Positions 11,159 through 22,490 of a DNA stretch of 64,000 nucleotides are shown piece after piece. Where the stretch lies: positions 1,223,796 through 1,287,795 of the forward strand of contig CP137871.1 of the NCBI GenBank assembly GCA_034406715.1. Reading direction: 5' to 3'. The DNA comes from Rhodotorula mucilaginosa (taxonomy: Eukaryota; Basidiomycota; Microbotryomycetes; Sporidiobolales; Sporidiobolaceae). Both the position numbers and the translations under genes were made by a program. The notes under the pieces were generated by a model. The model worked only from the letters and a program-made list of their open reading frames with translations, searched no databases and had not been told where the DNA came from. The first letter of the stretch is position 1; every line of letters starts with the position of its first letter.

Positions 11159-13232
11159 ATGGGCGCGACCCCGAAACCTGGCCAGTCTGGCTTTGCACAT
11201 TCGCTCCTGTCGTCGTCGGACCGACCGCCGCGGAAGACAATAGCGAGAGGCTTCGCGAGATCGAGTGCTGTGTGGCTGCTGCTCTGTGCGGGAGGCTGGA
11301 TGCTGCTGCACTACGGGCTGTACGACCTGCAGAGGCAAGGCGCCCGTTCCGTCGCGGCAGAGACGACGCTCCTCGAACCGACTGCAACCTCCTCTTGCGA
11401 GGTCTGCCACCTCGATCCGGGGAACCGACCCTGCACATACGGACTCGACAATATCCGGCTCTCGAAGGCCTTCGAGGCATCCGGTCACCGGCTCCGGAAC
11501 GTTCTGCGGCGGGCGTTGGCCGGGGAAAAGGTCACGGCGGGCATTCTCGGCGCGAGCGTGACGGCAGGGCACGGCGTTCCGCCGGGGAGACAACGCTGGC
11601 AGGACCGCTGGTTCGAGGACTTTCAGAGATTGTTTCCGAACGCCGAGATGCACGTCGGAGCCGCACCAGCCATGGACAGCCAGGTGAGCAGGTGTTCTGG
11701 TGAAATTATTTGCTTTGCCCGCTGACCCGACTCTTCGCGAGACAACACTAGTTCTTCTCCTGCTGTGCCAGCGCAGTGACTCCCATGGACTTGGATATCT
11801 ATATCGTCGAGCTTGACATCAATAACGACGGGTAAGTGCAGCGCTGCGCTCGCTCGAGTTTCTGCTTGCACATGCTGTCAGCTAAGCGACAATGGACAAC
11901 AGGTCTTTCAGGACCATGAAGAGCGACGACGCCTTGATGAGAAACTTGCTGCAGCTGCCGCAAGAGCCGGCCGTCCTCCGTGTCAGGTAAGGCCGATCTT
12001 CCTCTCTTTGCGGCACAGAAATTCGCCTCTCAGGCTGATGTACCGACATTTCCGCCTCGTCGCAGCGTCTTTGCGTTGATTCTCGATGACCTGGTTCGGG
12101 GGACGGCTTCGACGATGTTGACGAGTCAACTATTCGACGTTCCGGTCATCTCGTAAGTGCAGCTGATTTCGTGCGGATCCGGACACAGGGCGTTGAACGA
12201 CCTGCCCGCGCAACAGGCTGCGACCTTTCATGCTTCCCTACGTCATGCGACACCGAGAAACGGCCAGCGACATCTTTTCAAGGGATCCGCAGGGCCAAGT
12301 CGACCTGGTAAGCTGCCGCTTTCTTCGTGCGGAGGGTGCTTTTCTCGACGAAGCTGATCCCAGAGTCTCGTGCAGAGGCACATCTCCGAGCAATCACATA
12401 TCATATTAGGCGACATGCTCTCGCTCTACACGCAGAAAGAGGTGTGCGAGACTCGGCGACGCGACCTCTTCCCCGTGCCGGAGATTTCCTCCGGGCCGTG
12501 GATCCCAAGCGATGAACTCGGTCTCATCCCCAACGGGACCTTGTGGGACTCGGTGAGTCGGACGAGTACAGGGAGTTGCATAACCTCTGCATGCAGAGCT
12601 GACCCTTTCCCCGACCGACCTGCAGTGGTTGCGCGCGAACCCGCCTCGGATCGTCATGCCGCTTTGCCAATCTCTCGCCAGCAAACTGTCCCCTCTGACG
12701 CCCGTGTCGCACTCCAAGTCGTTCCGAGTCGAGACCTGGCACGACAAGTCGGCTTGGACGGCCACGCTCCCCGGCGCCCAGGTCCGTCTGCGCTTTACCG
12801 GTTCGTGGGTCGGCTTGTTCGTCTACGTCACGAACGGGAACTCTGCGGAAGAGCAAAGTAGCGATTCGAGTGTGCGAAGGCGGACTGCTCCAGGCACGGC
12901 GAATTGCTGGCTCGAGGATCCGGTGGGCATCAGACTGGACGACGAGGACGACGAGGACGAGGAGACTGACGCGGTCGCTCGGACGGGTTCCGACGCTGCC
13001 ATCTTTATCGTCAACTCGCACTTTCCAGACCGAGCTGCAGCAGGCTTCGAGTGAGTATTAATCAGAGCCCTGCTCTCCGAACGATTTACTGATCCTTTGC
13101 CTCGCCCATGCCAGATTTATTGAGTTGGCACAGGACTTGTCCCCCGGCGAGCACATCTTGGCGTGCGAAGTATCCAAAGAGACTACGAGCGGAGGTTACA
13201 AATGGCGTGTACAAGGGATCGCATCTCTTTAG
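11159..13232 (+). CDS. Membrane-anchored SGNH hydrolase-type protein (532 aa, 8 exons)
   Basis: Likely carbohydrate esterase/acyl hydrolase of the secretory pathway. Exons 11159-11683, 11752-11831, 11903-11986, 12066-12152, 12217-12307, 12364-12552, 12626-13050, 13115-13232; they sum to 533 codons. One membrane anchor at about 35-55 follows a basic N-terminus. A lumenal CEVCxxDPGNRPCTYGLDNIRLSKAFE segment leads to the block I motif ILGASVTAGHG with the putative nucleophile Ser133. LDIYIVELDINND and QRHISEQSHIILGDML follow; the usual DxxH Asp near the last block is not obvious. A beta-rich C-terminal half (TWHDKSAWTATLPGAQVRLRF) resembles the accessory domain of basidiomycete capsule-associated SGNH proteins. 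Met at 11012 is an alternative start, but 11159 places the anchor correctly. Confidence 0.82.
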
Positions 13233-13295
13233 ATTCTTAGACGGCTGTGGTTGCCATTTGCATTCTACATCTCGAAGACGAAGACGACGACAAGA

Positions 13296-16200
13296 TCATA
13301 GTCCTGCAAAAACTTGCTCCTCGATCGACTTGCGCTGCTCTTCAAAGTACTGCTTGACGCCCGGTGCCGGAGTCGCCATGGCGTCGCGACCGACGTACTG
13401 CAACTTGCGCGACTTGGGCAAGATCTGCTGCAGTCGAGGCATGACGAAGGTCCAGGCACCGGCGTTTTCCGGCTCGTCTTGCGCCCACATGACCGACTTG
13501 GCGGATGAGAACGGTTTGAGAGCTTTGGCGATGGCCTCGTACGGGAAAGGAGAGATTTCCTGGCGTACGCGGAAAAACGCGGTCAGGAACCGAATCAGTT
13601 GTGTTTCGACTCGAGACTCACCTCCACCCGGACAAAGACGACCCGGCCGTCGAGCTTGCGCTCCGCGCGCTGCTTGGAGAGGTCGTAGTACATTTTGCCC
13701 GACAGCAGGACGACACGCTCCACCTTGGACGGGTCGGTGACGTTCTCGGTCAGGACCGGCTGGAATGAGGTGCCTTTGTCCATCTCGGCGAGCGAGGATG
13801 CCGCAGCCTGTCAGAGCACGCCGTCAGGTCAGTACGTGTGAAACTGACGGGAAACTGGGTGAGGTCTCACCGGAAGTCGCAGGATGCCCTTGGGCGAAAA
13901 GACCACGAGCGGTTTGCGGTACTCGCGCTTCATCTGGCGCCGGAGGAGGTGGAAGTACTGCGCGGCCGTAGTCACGTTGACGAGGTGCATGTTGGGGACG
14001 AACGCCTTGTCGCGCGAGAGAGGCTCGTTCGTGAGCTGCAGGAAGCGCTCGATGCGAGCGCTGCCGAAACGGTCCGGACATCAGCGCACGCGTTGGACCC
14101 TGTCGAAAGCCGAGATCTCCTTACCTCGAGTGCTCAGGTCCTGCGCCATCGTAACCGTGAGGGAGCAAGAGGGTCATCGCGCTCTGCATGCCCCATTTCG
14201 TCTCGCCACTGCCGAGGAACGTGTCGAGCATGATCTGAGCCCCGTTGTTGAAGTCTCCGAACTAAAACATCACCATAGTCAGTCCTGCTCTGCTCCTTCT
14301 AGGCGAGTGAAGCAACTTACCTGCGCTTCCCAAATCGGGAGCAGCTTGGGCGTGACCCACGCGACTCCTTGCTCGAATCCGACGACCGCGTACTCGGAGA
14401 GGGAGCTGTTGACGACTTCAAAGGTACCGACCGCCTTTGAATTTGCGCCCGAAGGAGGAGACGACCTGAGAGTTTCAAGCGGTACGACTGCACGCTCCGA
14501 CTTTTGGTCGGTCAGGATCGCGTGGCGCTGCGAGAACGTGCCCTGTTTTTGCCGCGGGGAGAGGTTCAGTGGCGCCCTCAACGGCATTTGCGAGAACGCG
14601 AGGAAGGTGAGCGCACCCTTCCGCTGTCTTGTCCACAAAGTCGGACGTGGTAGCCTTCGAGGAGCAAAGACCCGAACGCAAGCGCTTCGGCCGTGGCAAA
14701 GTCGAGCCCTTCACCCTTTTCGAGCGATTGCAGCCGTTTCGCCATGTGCATCTTGATCAGTCGAGGGTGGACGGTCTGCATTAGGGACACGAAGGTCAGT
14801 TGGTCTCACGGGGTATGCTTCGTGGGCAGCAAGCAAGACCGACAATGTCTTCCGGAACTTGCACGCTCCGTTCACCGATCTCGCGCAAAGCCTTGGGATC
14901 AAAGCCCGTCTCGACCTCTTTCTTCCACTCCCCCTCTTGAGGCCACCGCATCTCGTTCCACCCGCGCGGCATCTCGAGTTCGGGCGGTTGGTACTTTTCC
15001 GGGTCCGCTGCGGCGAGGCTCTCGTCGAGCGAGGCAAAGTGCGCCTTGCGGAACGATTCGGCGTCGCTTGCGGACAGGATCGAGTCCGAGATGAGCTGCT
15101 GCTCGTACAACTTGGCGATGGAGCTGTGGACAGGAGGGTTCGAACGAATCAGCCTCTCGGATCCCAGGGTCGCAAGGGCAGGCACACGGCTTACGGAAGG
15201 TCCTTGATCTTGTTGTACATCATCGGCGAGGTGAATCCGGGCTCGTCAAGCTCGTTGTGACCGCGACGACGATATACGACCAAATCCTGGAAGGAGGGAT
15301 CGGAACAGCTTCACATTAGCCCAGGAGAACCGCTTCGGTCGGACGGATTTGAAGGCGAGCAGGAGTACTGACAATGACAACGTCTTTGCGGAACTTTTGC
15401 TGGTAGGCGAGAGCGAGCTTCATCGCGCGACTGACGTCGTCAACTTTGTCGCCGTTGACGTGCAGGATCGGCGCCGAGACCATCTTGGCCAGATCGGTCG
15501 CGTAGAACGACGAGCGACTTTGTACAGCCTGTTTTTGGTGGAATGTCAGCAGCGCTATTACCGGAGAGGTCCGTGCGAGTGGATGGCAAGCGCACCGGAG
15601 TGGTGTAACCGAGCTGGTTGTTGACGACGAGGTGAATGGTCCCTCCGGCATTAAAGTGCGGCAGACTCGCGAGGTTGAACGTCTCGGCGACAACGCCCTG
15701 CCCGCCGAACGCGGCGTCCCCGTGAATCGCGAGCGAGAGAACTTTGGTTCCGAGGTCGTACGACTCTTTGCCCGCCTTTTCTTCGGCCTTGAGCGATCCG
15801 AGCGGGACCTGCAGTCCGCGAGCGAATCCGAGCGCGACGGGGGTGATGGTCTCGAGGTGGGACGGGTTGGGCAAGAGGTGAACTGTCATTGGGTCGGCGG
15901 TGGCGGTTGAGTTCTCCGACTCGGAGATGGGGGAATAAGGCGTCGACAAGAAGAGGTGCGAGAGAACGTCGTCGGTAAATTGCGAAGGCGGCAGAGACGG
16001 AGGGAGGGTCGGAAGGCCGCGCATCTGAATGGACATGCGGGTCAGTTCAGGGGCTCCTCGGGGACAAAGGAGAAGGCGGCGGTCACCTTGCGGACGAGCA
16101 AGCGCATGTCGAGGTCGAGGAGCTGTGTCAACAAGTTGAGCCTCCCTCGGTGCGGCATCCCGATCACGACGTCCTCGAACCCGCTCGCGTGCGCCTCGTC

Positions 16201-16985
16201 CAACACTTTCGCGACAGCCGTCATCATGCTCTCTCCACCCTCGAGTCCGTACCGCTTCACGTTTGGGAACCGCTTCGCGGCCCAGTTGTCGAACCCTTCG
16301 GATTTCGCGAGCAGTTCCCACTGCGCGCGTTGCTCGGCGGGCGAGATGGGGATCGCGTGAGAGCGCTCGAGGAGCTTTTCGAGGAAGCGGCGCTCGTGTT
16401 TGCTCGGCATGTGCATGAACTGTGTATTTTCGGGAGGGGGAGGTAGGTGGTTAGTCGCGCACTGGACGAACAGAATCACTCGGCACGTACTTCGTAGGCG
16501 ACTCGGCCGCAGTAAACTTCTGCGAGACGCTGAGCAATCTCCTGTGCGGTCTTGTGGGTACCTTGGCCGTCATCCGGAAAGTCGAGGATTCCGCGCACGT
16601 CGTACTTTTTCGCCGGGTCATCATCTTTCTGCGGGACCGTCTCGCTGACAAACTCGTCCCTGGACGGGGTCGCCGCGAGTCCGTACCTCCTCGGGTCGAG
16701 CGCGGGTACGACGGGCCTCTGCGCGAGGTCGAGCGGGTCGAGCAACGCGGCGCGGTGACCGTGCCGGCGGTAACTCTCGACGAGGCGGAGCAGGTTGGCG
16801 TTCTCGACGCGGTTCGCGAGTTCGGCGGGTGTGAAATCGGGCACGGTGAACTCTCGCGGGAATTGGTAGCCCCAGATGCCGCGGTCGTGCAAAGAGCGGC
16901 GGCTGGAGTTGCCCCACCTGAGGGCAGCGTGCGGAGTGTGCACGGGAGGGAGGGTGCGCAGTTTGCGCGTGTAGCTGCGGAGCAT
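13296..16985 (-). CDS. DHTKD1: 2-oxoadipate/2-oxoglutarate dehydrogenase E1, DHTKD1 type (980 aa, 12 exons)
   Basis: Mitochondrial thiamine-diphosphate E1 enzyme, probably decarboxylating 2-oxoadipate in lysine breakdown. Exons 16985-16491, 16419-16087, 16024-15596, 15528-15373, 15286-15195, 15123-14844, 14775-14617, 14542-14321, 14261-14125, 14060-13871, 13807-13622, 13559-13296 (981 codons). The N-terminus [14 protein letters not shown] is Arg-rich as in a mitochondrial presequence. Blocks: [114 protein letters not shown], and [12 protein letters not shown]. RGxxGY near the start and MLPNPSHLE-like wording follow DHTKD1 rather than OGDH/KGD1, which has VANPSHLEA. KGD1 is the alternative. 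It ends 63 bp from the convergent SGNH gene. Confidence 0.9.
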
Positions 16986-17593
16986 CGTGTTATCGTCTCT
17001 ATTGGGGGTATCTAGCCTGCGTCACTGGCGGTCGCTGTCAAGGGACTGAGCCGAGAGAGGTGCATGAGTTGGGCGCGTGTTGGGTTCCCCTCTTTCGGCC
17101 CCACTTGAGCCCGGCAAAGCGCGGCACGAGGGGAGGCGGCAGTCTGGACACGAGGCGGTGCAGTGCAGCGTCGACTGCAGACGCTGCTGCGAGGGCACAG
17201 CCAGCAGGCGTAGGCAGGGAGATGACCTGCTTGGAAAAACACCAACAGCGCAGTCCGTCGAATGGACGGAGATCGAGGGCGGTGCATGCCCGTCAGGCTG
17301 GCCAAGGACTTCAGAGAGAGTGCAGTGTGACGCGGCGGTATCAGCGAAGGCATCGAGCGCGCGAGCAGTGCAAGCGTAGACGTAGAGACAGGGCGTGTCA
17401 GTTCGAGTAGACCTTCTGTATGGCTCGCAAGCGTATGGCGAGTCGAAGCTGCACTGCTATCGGAAGAGCTCGTCGTCGTCATCGCTCAACTCTGCGCTCT
17501 CTCTCTCCTGCTCCAGTCACTCGCTGGCAAGTACGGTGACACAAAGCTCGATCAGCTGCCCGCACCAAGCACTCGTACACCCCGCAAGCCGCC
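16986..17593. other. Divergent promoter region, DHTKD1-like and YSC84-like genes
   Basis: About 600 bp between two divergently transcribed genes. Small open frames on both strands lack motifs. The last ~100 bp before 17594 are pyrimidine-rich (CTCTCTCTCCTG), typical of fungal 5' leaders. Nothing else is visible. Confidence 0.5.
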
Positions 17594-19229
17594 ATGTCCT
17601 TCCTCGACAAGTTCAAAGCGACTGCGACCAAAGTCGGAACCCAGGCCACCGCGTTCGGTCACACCGTCGCACGCGAAGCCCAGACTGGTTCCCAAAAGGC
17701 CCTCACCAACTTCAAACTCGAGAACGAGGTGCGCGCCATAGTCACACCCCCGCGAGAATGTGGTCTGACTCGTTTGTGCTTGCTCCCCCATGAACGCGTC
17801 GATTCGACAACCTGCGCGCCCCATCTGAGCAGTGTGAAAAGTCGGCCAAGATCCTCGCCAGCTTCCTCGCAGACCCGCAACATCCCGAGAGCGCCCTCAA
17901 CGCCATCCCGAAGGAAGTCCTCCGCCGCGCAAAGGGGTCAGTCGCAGTTTGCTTGCGGTTCGCATCCCCCTTTCGCAGCACACGCCAGCGAGCCCAAGTC
18001 GTCCCGTGTCAACCTGCCAGATCGACCATCGGGCACGCTCGACGACAGGTGTCACAGTCAGGCGCCCGACGCGAGAATGGAGGGGCAAGAGAGACAGGAC
18101 GACCTGGACCTGCTACTTCCTCCCCTGTTCTGTCCTGTCCGACTCGCTCTCACACCCCAACAGCCGCCGGATATTCTACGACACGCCATGCTGACCCCCT
18201 CTTGCCCCGCGCAGTCTCGCCATCTTTACGGTCCTCAAAGCAGGCTTCGTCTGGTCCGGCAAAGCCGGTTCCGGCATCGTGATCGCCCGCCTCCCCGACG
18301 GGACCTGGTCCGCCCCCTCGTGCATCGCCACCGGCGGCGTCGGTTTCGGTCTCCAGATCGGCGCCGACTTGTCCGAATTCGTCGTCGTCCTCAACAGCGA
18401 CGAGGCCATCTCGGCGTTCGCCAAGGGTGGGAACCTCACCATTGGTGGAAGTCTGGCGGCCGCGGCGGGACCGATTGGAGTGGGAGGGGCGGTCAACACT
18501 GCGATTCTGAACCCGGCACCGATGTTTACCTACTCGAAGAGCAAAGGCCTGTATGCCGGAGTCAGCCTCGAGGGAACCGTCCTCGTCGAGCGGGTGAGTC
18601 CTCCCGGCGCCTCTCTCTTTCAGCGTGGTGGCGCTCTCGGTACGTGAGAGAGACGCTGATAAACGTGGCGGCCGTATGGATTCGCAGAAAGACGCCAACG
18701 AGGCGTTCTACGGTCAACGTGCGATCCTCTCCCTTTCCTTTCCCCTTTCGACCTCGCTAACACTGCCGTGTCGTTTACCGCAGCCATTCCCGCGATCAGC
18801 CTTCTCGGGTGAGTGCGCATCGCCTGTGTCCAAACTTCTGCCGTCGCTGCCAGAGTTCGTACTGACTTCACGTCGATACGATCCCACAGAGGCAAAGTCC
18901 CACCGCCCGAAGCTGTGCGTCATTGCTCGCTCACGCTGCGATTCTCCTTCCGGTGACGCGGTTTCTGACTTGCCGCGGTGGCGGTTGCTTTATGTGTCTC
19001 TCCGCGCGCGCAGGCCTCGGCGCTGTACGAAACGATCGAAGCGGCCGAGTCGATCGACGAATCCGGCCTCCCGGACCAGGCGTACGTCGTCCCGGAGGGA
19101 ACGCTCGGAGGGACGGCGCCGCTCAACCCGACCACGGGAAGTGCTGCAAGTGTTCCTCCGCCCGCGACGACAACGACGGGTGGCAATCCTCAGTCGCAGC
19201 AGATCTTTGATGCGACGGGCGCGCACTAG
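17594..19229 (+). CDS. YSC84/LSB3 family lipid-binding actin regulator (304 aa, 7 exons)
   Basis: SYLF-domain protein that binds phosphoinositides and actin at endocytic patches. Exons 17594-17728, 17833-17936, 18215-18593, 18688-18718, 18784-18808, 18890-18914, 19014-19229 (305 codons). SYLF signatures: CEKSAKILASFLADP, AIPKEVLRRAKGLAIFTVLKAGF, GKAGSGIVIARLPDG, WSAPSCIATGGVGFGLQIG, FAKGGNLTIGGSLAAAAGP, and YSKSKGLYAGVSLEG with RKDANEAFYG. Three exons are only 25-31 nt long. The C-terminus is a short Thr/Pro/Gln tail ending FDATGAH; the C-terminal SH3 domain of yeast Lsb3/Ysc84 is absent. Confidence 0.93.
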
Positions 19230-19776
19230 CAGGGGCCTGCATCCTTGTCGAAGTCTCGGTCACCCTTTTTATTCCGCTTGTCTCCCTTCTCTGGCGTCTC
19301 GGACTATGTACTATTCCCGTTGTCAATCATATATTCCCGCCGTTGTCGTCTCGAGGATCCCTTTTGCTCGATTCCATGACAAGGCTCGCGGAGCGCTGTG
19401 CGCTCGAACCGCTCCCTTTGCTAAGTTTCGAGCGCGTGAAAGGGTACTTACCTCCGTGTGCTGCTGATTATACCTGATTCCCGTGGGCGGCGAGCGTGAA
19501 CTGTGCGTATCACGTGCAAAGTGTTCGGCTGAAGCGCTGAAGGGCAAATGACTCGGGTTTGATTGGCTACCTGCTTGAGGAGCACCGCCACTCGCTGTGC
19601 CGGAACAGAGTCAGCTTCCGCCTCCTTCGTTTCGTTCATTCTTTCCGTCGTTCCACCTGCAGCTTGACTCTGCTTCCAACCCTTCCCCTACCGCCCTCGT
19701 CCTCACACCGCCCGCTCCAGAGACAAGGCTTTTGCCATCCAACTCACAACCCCCACATCGCCTTCCTTCGTCAGTC
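19230..19776. other. Intergenic region upstream of the metallothionein gene
   Basis: About 550 bp between two plus-strand genes. It contains the 3' flank of the YSC84-like gene and the promoter and leader of the metallothionein gene. The 150 bp before 19777 are C/T-rich. I could not identify a copper or metal response element with confidence. Confidence 0.45.
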
Positions 19777-20494
19777 ATGTCTGCCGTGAGTCGCCCTGCT
19801 GCTGCTGCCTATGCATTCGCTTGAGACGAGAAGCTGACCTTTTTGCCCTATGCCTTTCGCTTCCGCCACACCTGTTTCTCCTGGACGACCGCGCTCTTGA
19901 TTTGTCGACTCTCATTTCCTCTCTCACCCTCCTCGCCTCCATACACCTACCAAATGACCCTACCGCAGCCCACCACGATCCTCTGCGGCGTCAACTGCGC
20001 CTGCGCTCCCGCCTCGGCACCGCAACCGGCCGTCCCGACCGCAACCAAGTCGTGCTCCGCCCGCGACTCGTGCAGTTACGCGCAGTCGGGTCAGTGCCAG
20101 TGCGCTGGGAACTGCTCAGCGAGTCAGGCAAAGCAAGGCTGCTCGAAGGCAAAGGAGGTGTGTTGCTGTTTGGGCTCAGGGGCTGTGTCGAGCTTGCTCC
20201 GTGCTGGCCCGAGTGGGTAAATCGGCGAGCTGACGACTGATTTGTCCTGTTCATTGCACAGGGCCAATGCGACTGCCCTCCCGGAACCTGCAAGGCAGCC
20301 GAGTCGGCACGAGCATCTTGTGCCCAGAAGGGATCCTGCAGCTGCGCGCCGGGCCAGTGCAAGAGTGGTGCGTTCAAGTGTTCCTTTTTTCTTTCCCTTC
20401 TCTCCCAGACCGGCTTTGTCGCCTCATGTGCAGAAGAAGCCAAGACTGACACGCTATGCTTTTCTGTCGCTCCACAGCTGGATTCTCGGCTTGA
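19777..20494 (+). CDS. Cysteine-rich metallothionein (106 aa)
   Basis: Small cytosolic metal-chelating protein. Preferred exons: 19777-19785 (ATG TCT GCC), 19969-20157, 20262-20367, 20478-20494, giving 107 codons. Starting instead at the in-frame ATG 19954 gives MTLPQP and needs no first intron. Sixteen Cys occur, many as CxC or CxxxC: CGVNCAC, CQCAGNC, CDCPPGTC, CSCAPGQC. The CPPGxC/CAPGQC units resemble those in basidiomycete yeast metallothioneins. It has one Tyr and one Phe and no hydrophobic core. Metal specificity (Cu, Cd or Zn) cannot be read from the sequence. Confidence 0.85.
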
Positions 20495-21075
20495 GCCGTC
20501 ACGAGATCTCGAGCGTTCTCAATTGCACATTCCTCCCGCCTCTTGATGTAGCATTTCTCTCCGCCGGCGTGACATGATTGTAATCTTTTGCATCGAGACT
20601 GTTCATGTGGAAACCTGCAGAACTGAGGAAGACGAGGTTGGAGGCGACGAAAAGGTTGATGGCAGGGAAAGACCAGAGCTGCTGCTCAAGATTGGCAGAC
20701 GACGGCGCCTGCGCATCAATGCCTTACGTAGCCACGTCGCAACTCATGTCACGACTCACTCGCGCTCTCACACAGGCGCCATGTGATCCTCACGAGAGTC
20801 GAGGCGCTGCTCCGGCGACAGGAAACAAAGTGTTTATGCACAAAGGGCGGATCGCGACTACATCGAGCAGGCATCGGTAAAGTGGACGGGAGTAAGCGAT
20901 GGGAGGAAGAGACAAGAGGTATCGTTGGATGAAATGTAAAGGCGTGAAGGCTTGAATTAAATGGTAGGAACGAAGTGGGAACCGGAAGCAGTTGCGCATT
21001 GGTCCGAGCGAACTTGGGCGCGACCTCGAGGCGTTCAGTACTTCTGTAGTCGATGAAGTGAACAGGGTCAGTAGT
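20495..21075. other. Convergent spacer between metallothionein and PMP3
   Basis: About 580 bp with the 3' ends of two convergent genes. Small open frames here (20574-20880 plus, 20790-21227 minus) have no motifs; the latter is the readthrough of a PMP3 exon into its intron. Nothing else is visible. Confidence 0.5.
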
Positions 21076-21551
21076 CTACACTTCCGTAGTGAGCTGAAGC
21101 GTAAAAAGGCGCACGAGGATGATGTACCTGCGAGGAGAGGAAAGGCAGTTAGTTCACATTCCAGACTGCCCGCGTGCTCGGGTATAACATACAGGGCGTG
21201 GATAATGCCGGGGATGTAGCCTAGCACCGTCAGGAGGACGTTGACTGCACGCGTAGAGGGTCAGGAAGCCGTCCGGGAGCGTCCAAAGCCGTCTGGAAGC
21301 GAAAACTCGTACTCCAGAAGTCCGCGGCCTGAGGAACACATTTCGTCAGCTCGGAGCGTATGGGCATAGTACGTAGTGCTTGTACGTACACATCCGCGCT
21401 CGAGGAAGACACCGAGAGGCGGCTGTAGGCAAGATGAGGTCAGTTTTCCCAGCTTCTTCGATACCTTCATCTCGGGTGCGAGGGACCGGCCGCAACGCAC
21501 GAGAATGACGGCAAGGATGATCTTGCAGATGTCGGAGGCGGTGAACGGCAT
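21076..21551 (-). CDS. PMP3: Plasma membrane proteolipid PMP3 / UPF0057 (67 aa, 5 exons)
   Basis: Very small two-helix plasma membrane protein that affects membrane potential and cation/salt tolerance. Exons 21551-21501, 21422-21390, 21328-21313 (16 nt), 21244-21193, 21127-21076, 68 codons with stop. The joined product carries the whole family signature: SDICKIILAVILPPLGVFLERGC, ADFWINVLLTVLGYIPGIIHALYII. The C-terminal tail VRLFTLQLTTEV is a few residues longer than in many homologues. Four introns in a 67-aa gene mean that no single open frame shows the protein. Confidence 0.95.
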
Positions 21552-22490
21552 GTTGGCAGTGGCTGCAGCGAGGGACCGGGGCGATCGGAGGACGATGAGA
21601 CCGAGGCGCAAACAAGAAAGAAGGCCGAGGAGGCAAGCAGTGGCGGTACTCGAGTCAGCGCTTCTCCTTAGTCATCTGTACGGTACAGAGTCTGCTCTAG
21701 AGTACGAGATGCTTACGTTCGAGATGTGTAGAGACGTCGAGGTGAGTTGGGAGAGAGAGCGAAACGCTGGACGAGGCCGGGCCCAAGGAGTCGCTGCGTT
21801 TGCGGGATGACGCGCGCCTTCGCTGACTACTTCTTGATTCCCCCTGTCGGTCGGGGCAGTTCCCCGGCAACGACCTTGTCAGAACCTTGGCTCCGCATGG
21901 TTTTGCCTCCAAGCAGCCGTTTTGCCCGGGGTTTCCGTCGTCAGACGTCTTGTCCTAGTGAACGTTCCCACATTCTGAGGTGGTCAGCTAGATTCCCTTG
22001 TGAGCTGCGTATGCTGTTGCTCTCGTCTGCGAGAACTGGCCAGAGGCGATATAGACAGACAAAGACAGCAAGAGAGCAAGAGAGCTTGCTCGTAGCGTTG
22101 GCCTTCTCAACCCGATCGCAAGGGTGTGACGCTTGGTTCAAGGCGGCTGCGACCTCCTTCGAGCTTGCCGGGAAATCGAGGCTTACACGAGAGTTGCCCG
22201 CCAGATATGATAAGTCTGCCGAGTACAGCTTGCACTGCCGCGTCCGCACGCAAGTTGCCGTCGGCCGCAGCACCGCCTCGCGCGCGAAAGACGTGTCTCA
22301 TCAAGCGCGAAAGGGTAGCGGGGTTTTGCACACATGCGCGCGTCCCGGTTTCTACCAAACTTCATCTCCCCGCCGAGTCGCGGTGCGCGCGCGACAACGC
22401 TAACCAACGCCGAGTCTGCTGCAGCTGCCAGGACCTGCGATGGCTGGCTGCTACCGCTCCTAGGAGCCACGGACCAACTCGCTCCGAGCT
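21552..22490. other. Intergenic region without a supported gene
   Basis: About 940 bp between the divergent PMP3 gene and the PY-motif membrane protein gene. Open frames on both strands (for example 21747-22403 plus) have no recognisable domain, membrane segment or splice structure, and composition is less biased than in the genes. It probably holds the two promoters and 5' leaders. Confidence 0.5.

Noticed and set aside
21552-22490. tRNA or other structured RNA genes in the larger gaps
   Set aside because: I looked for paired A/B box motifs (TGGCNNAGTGG and GGTTCGANTCC types) in gaps by eye and found no convincing pair; a tRNA scan would settle it.
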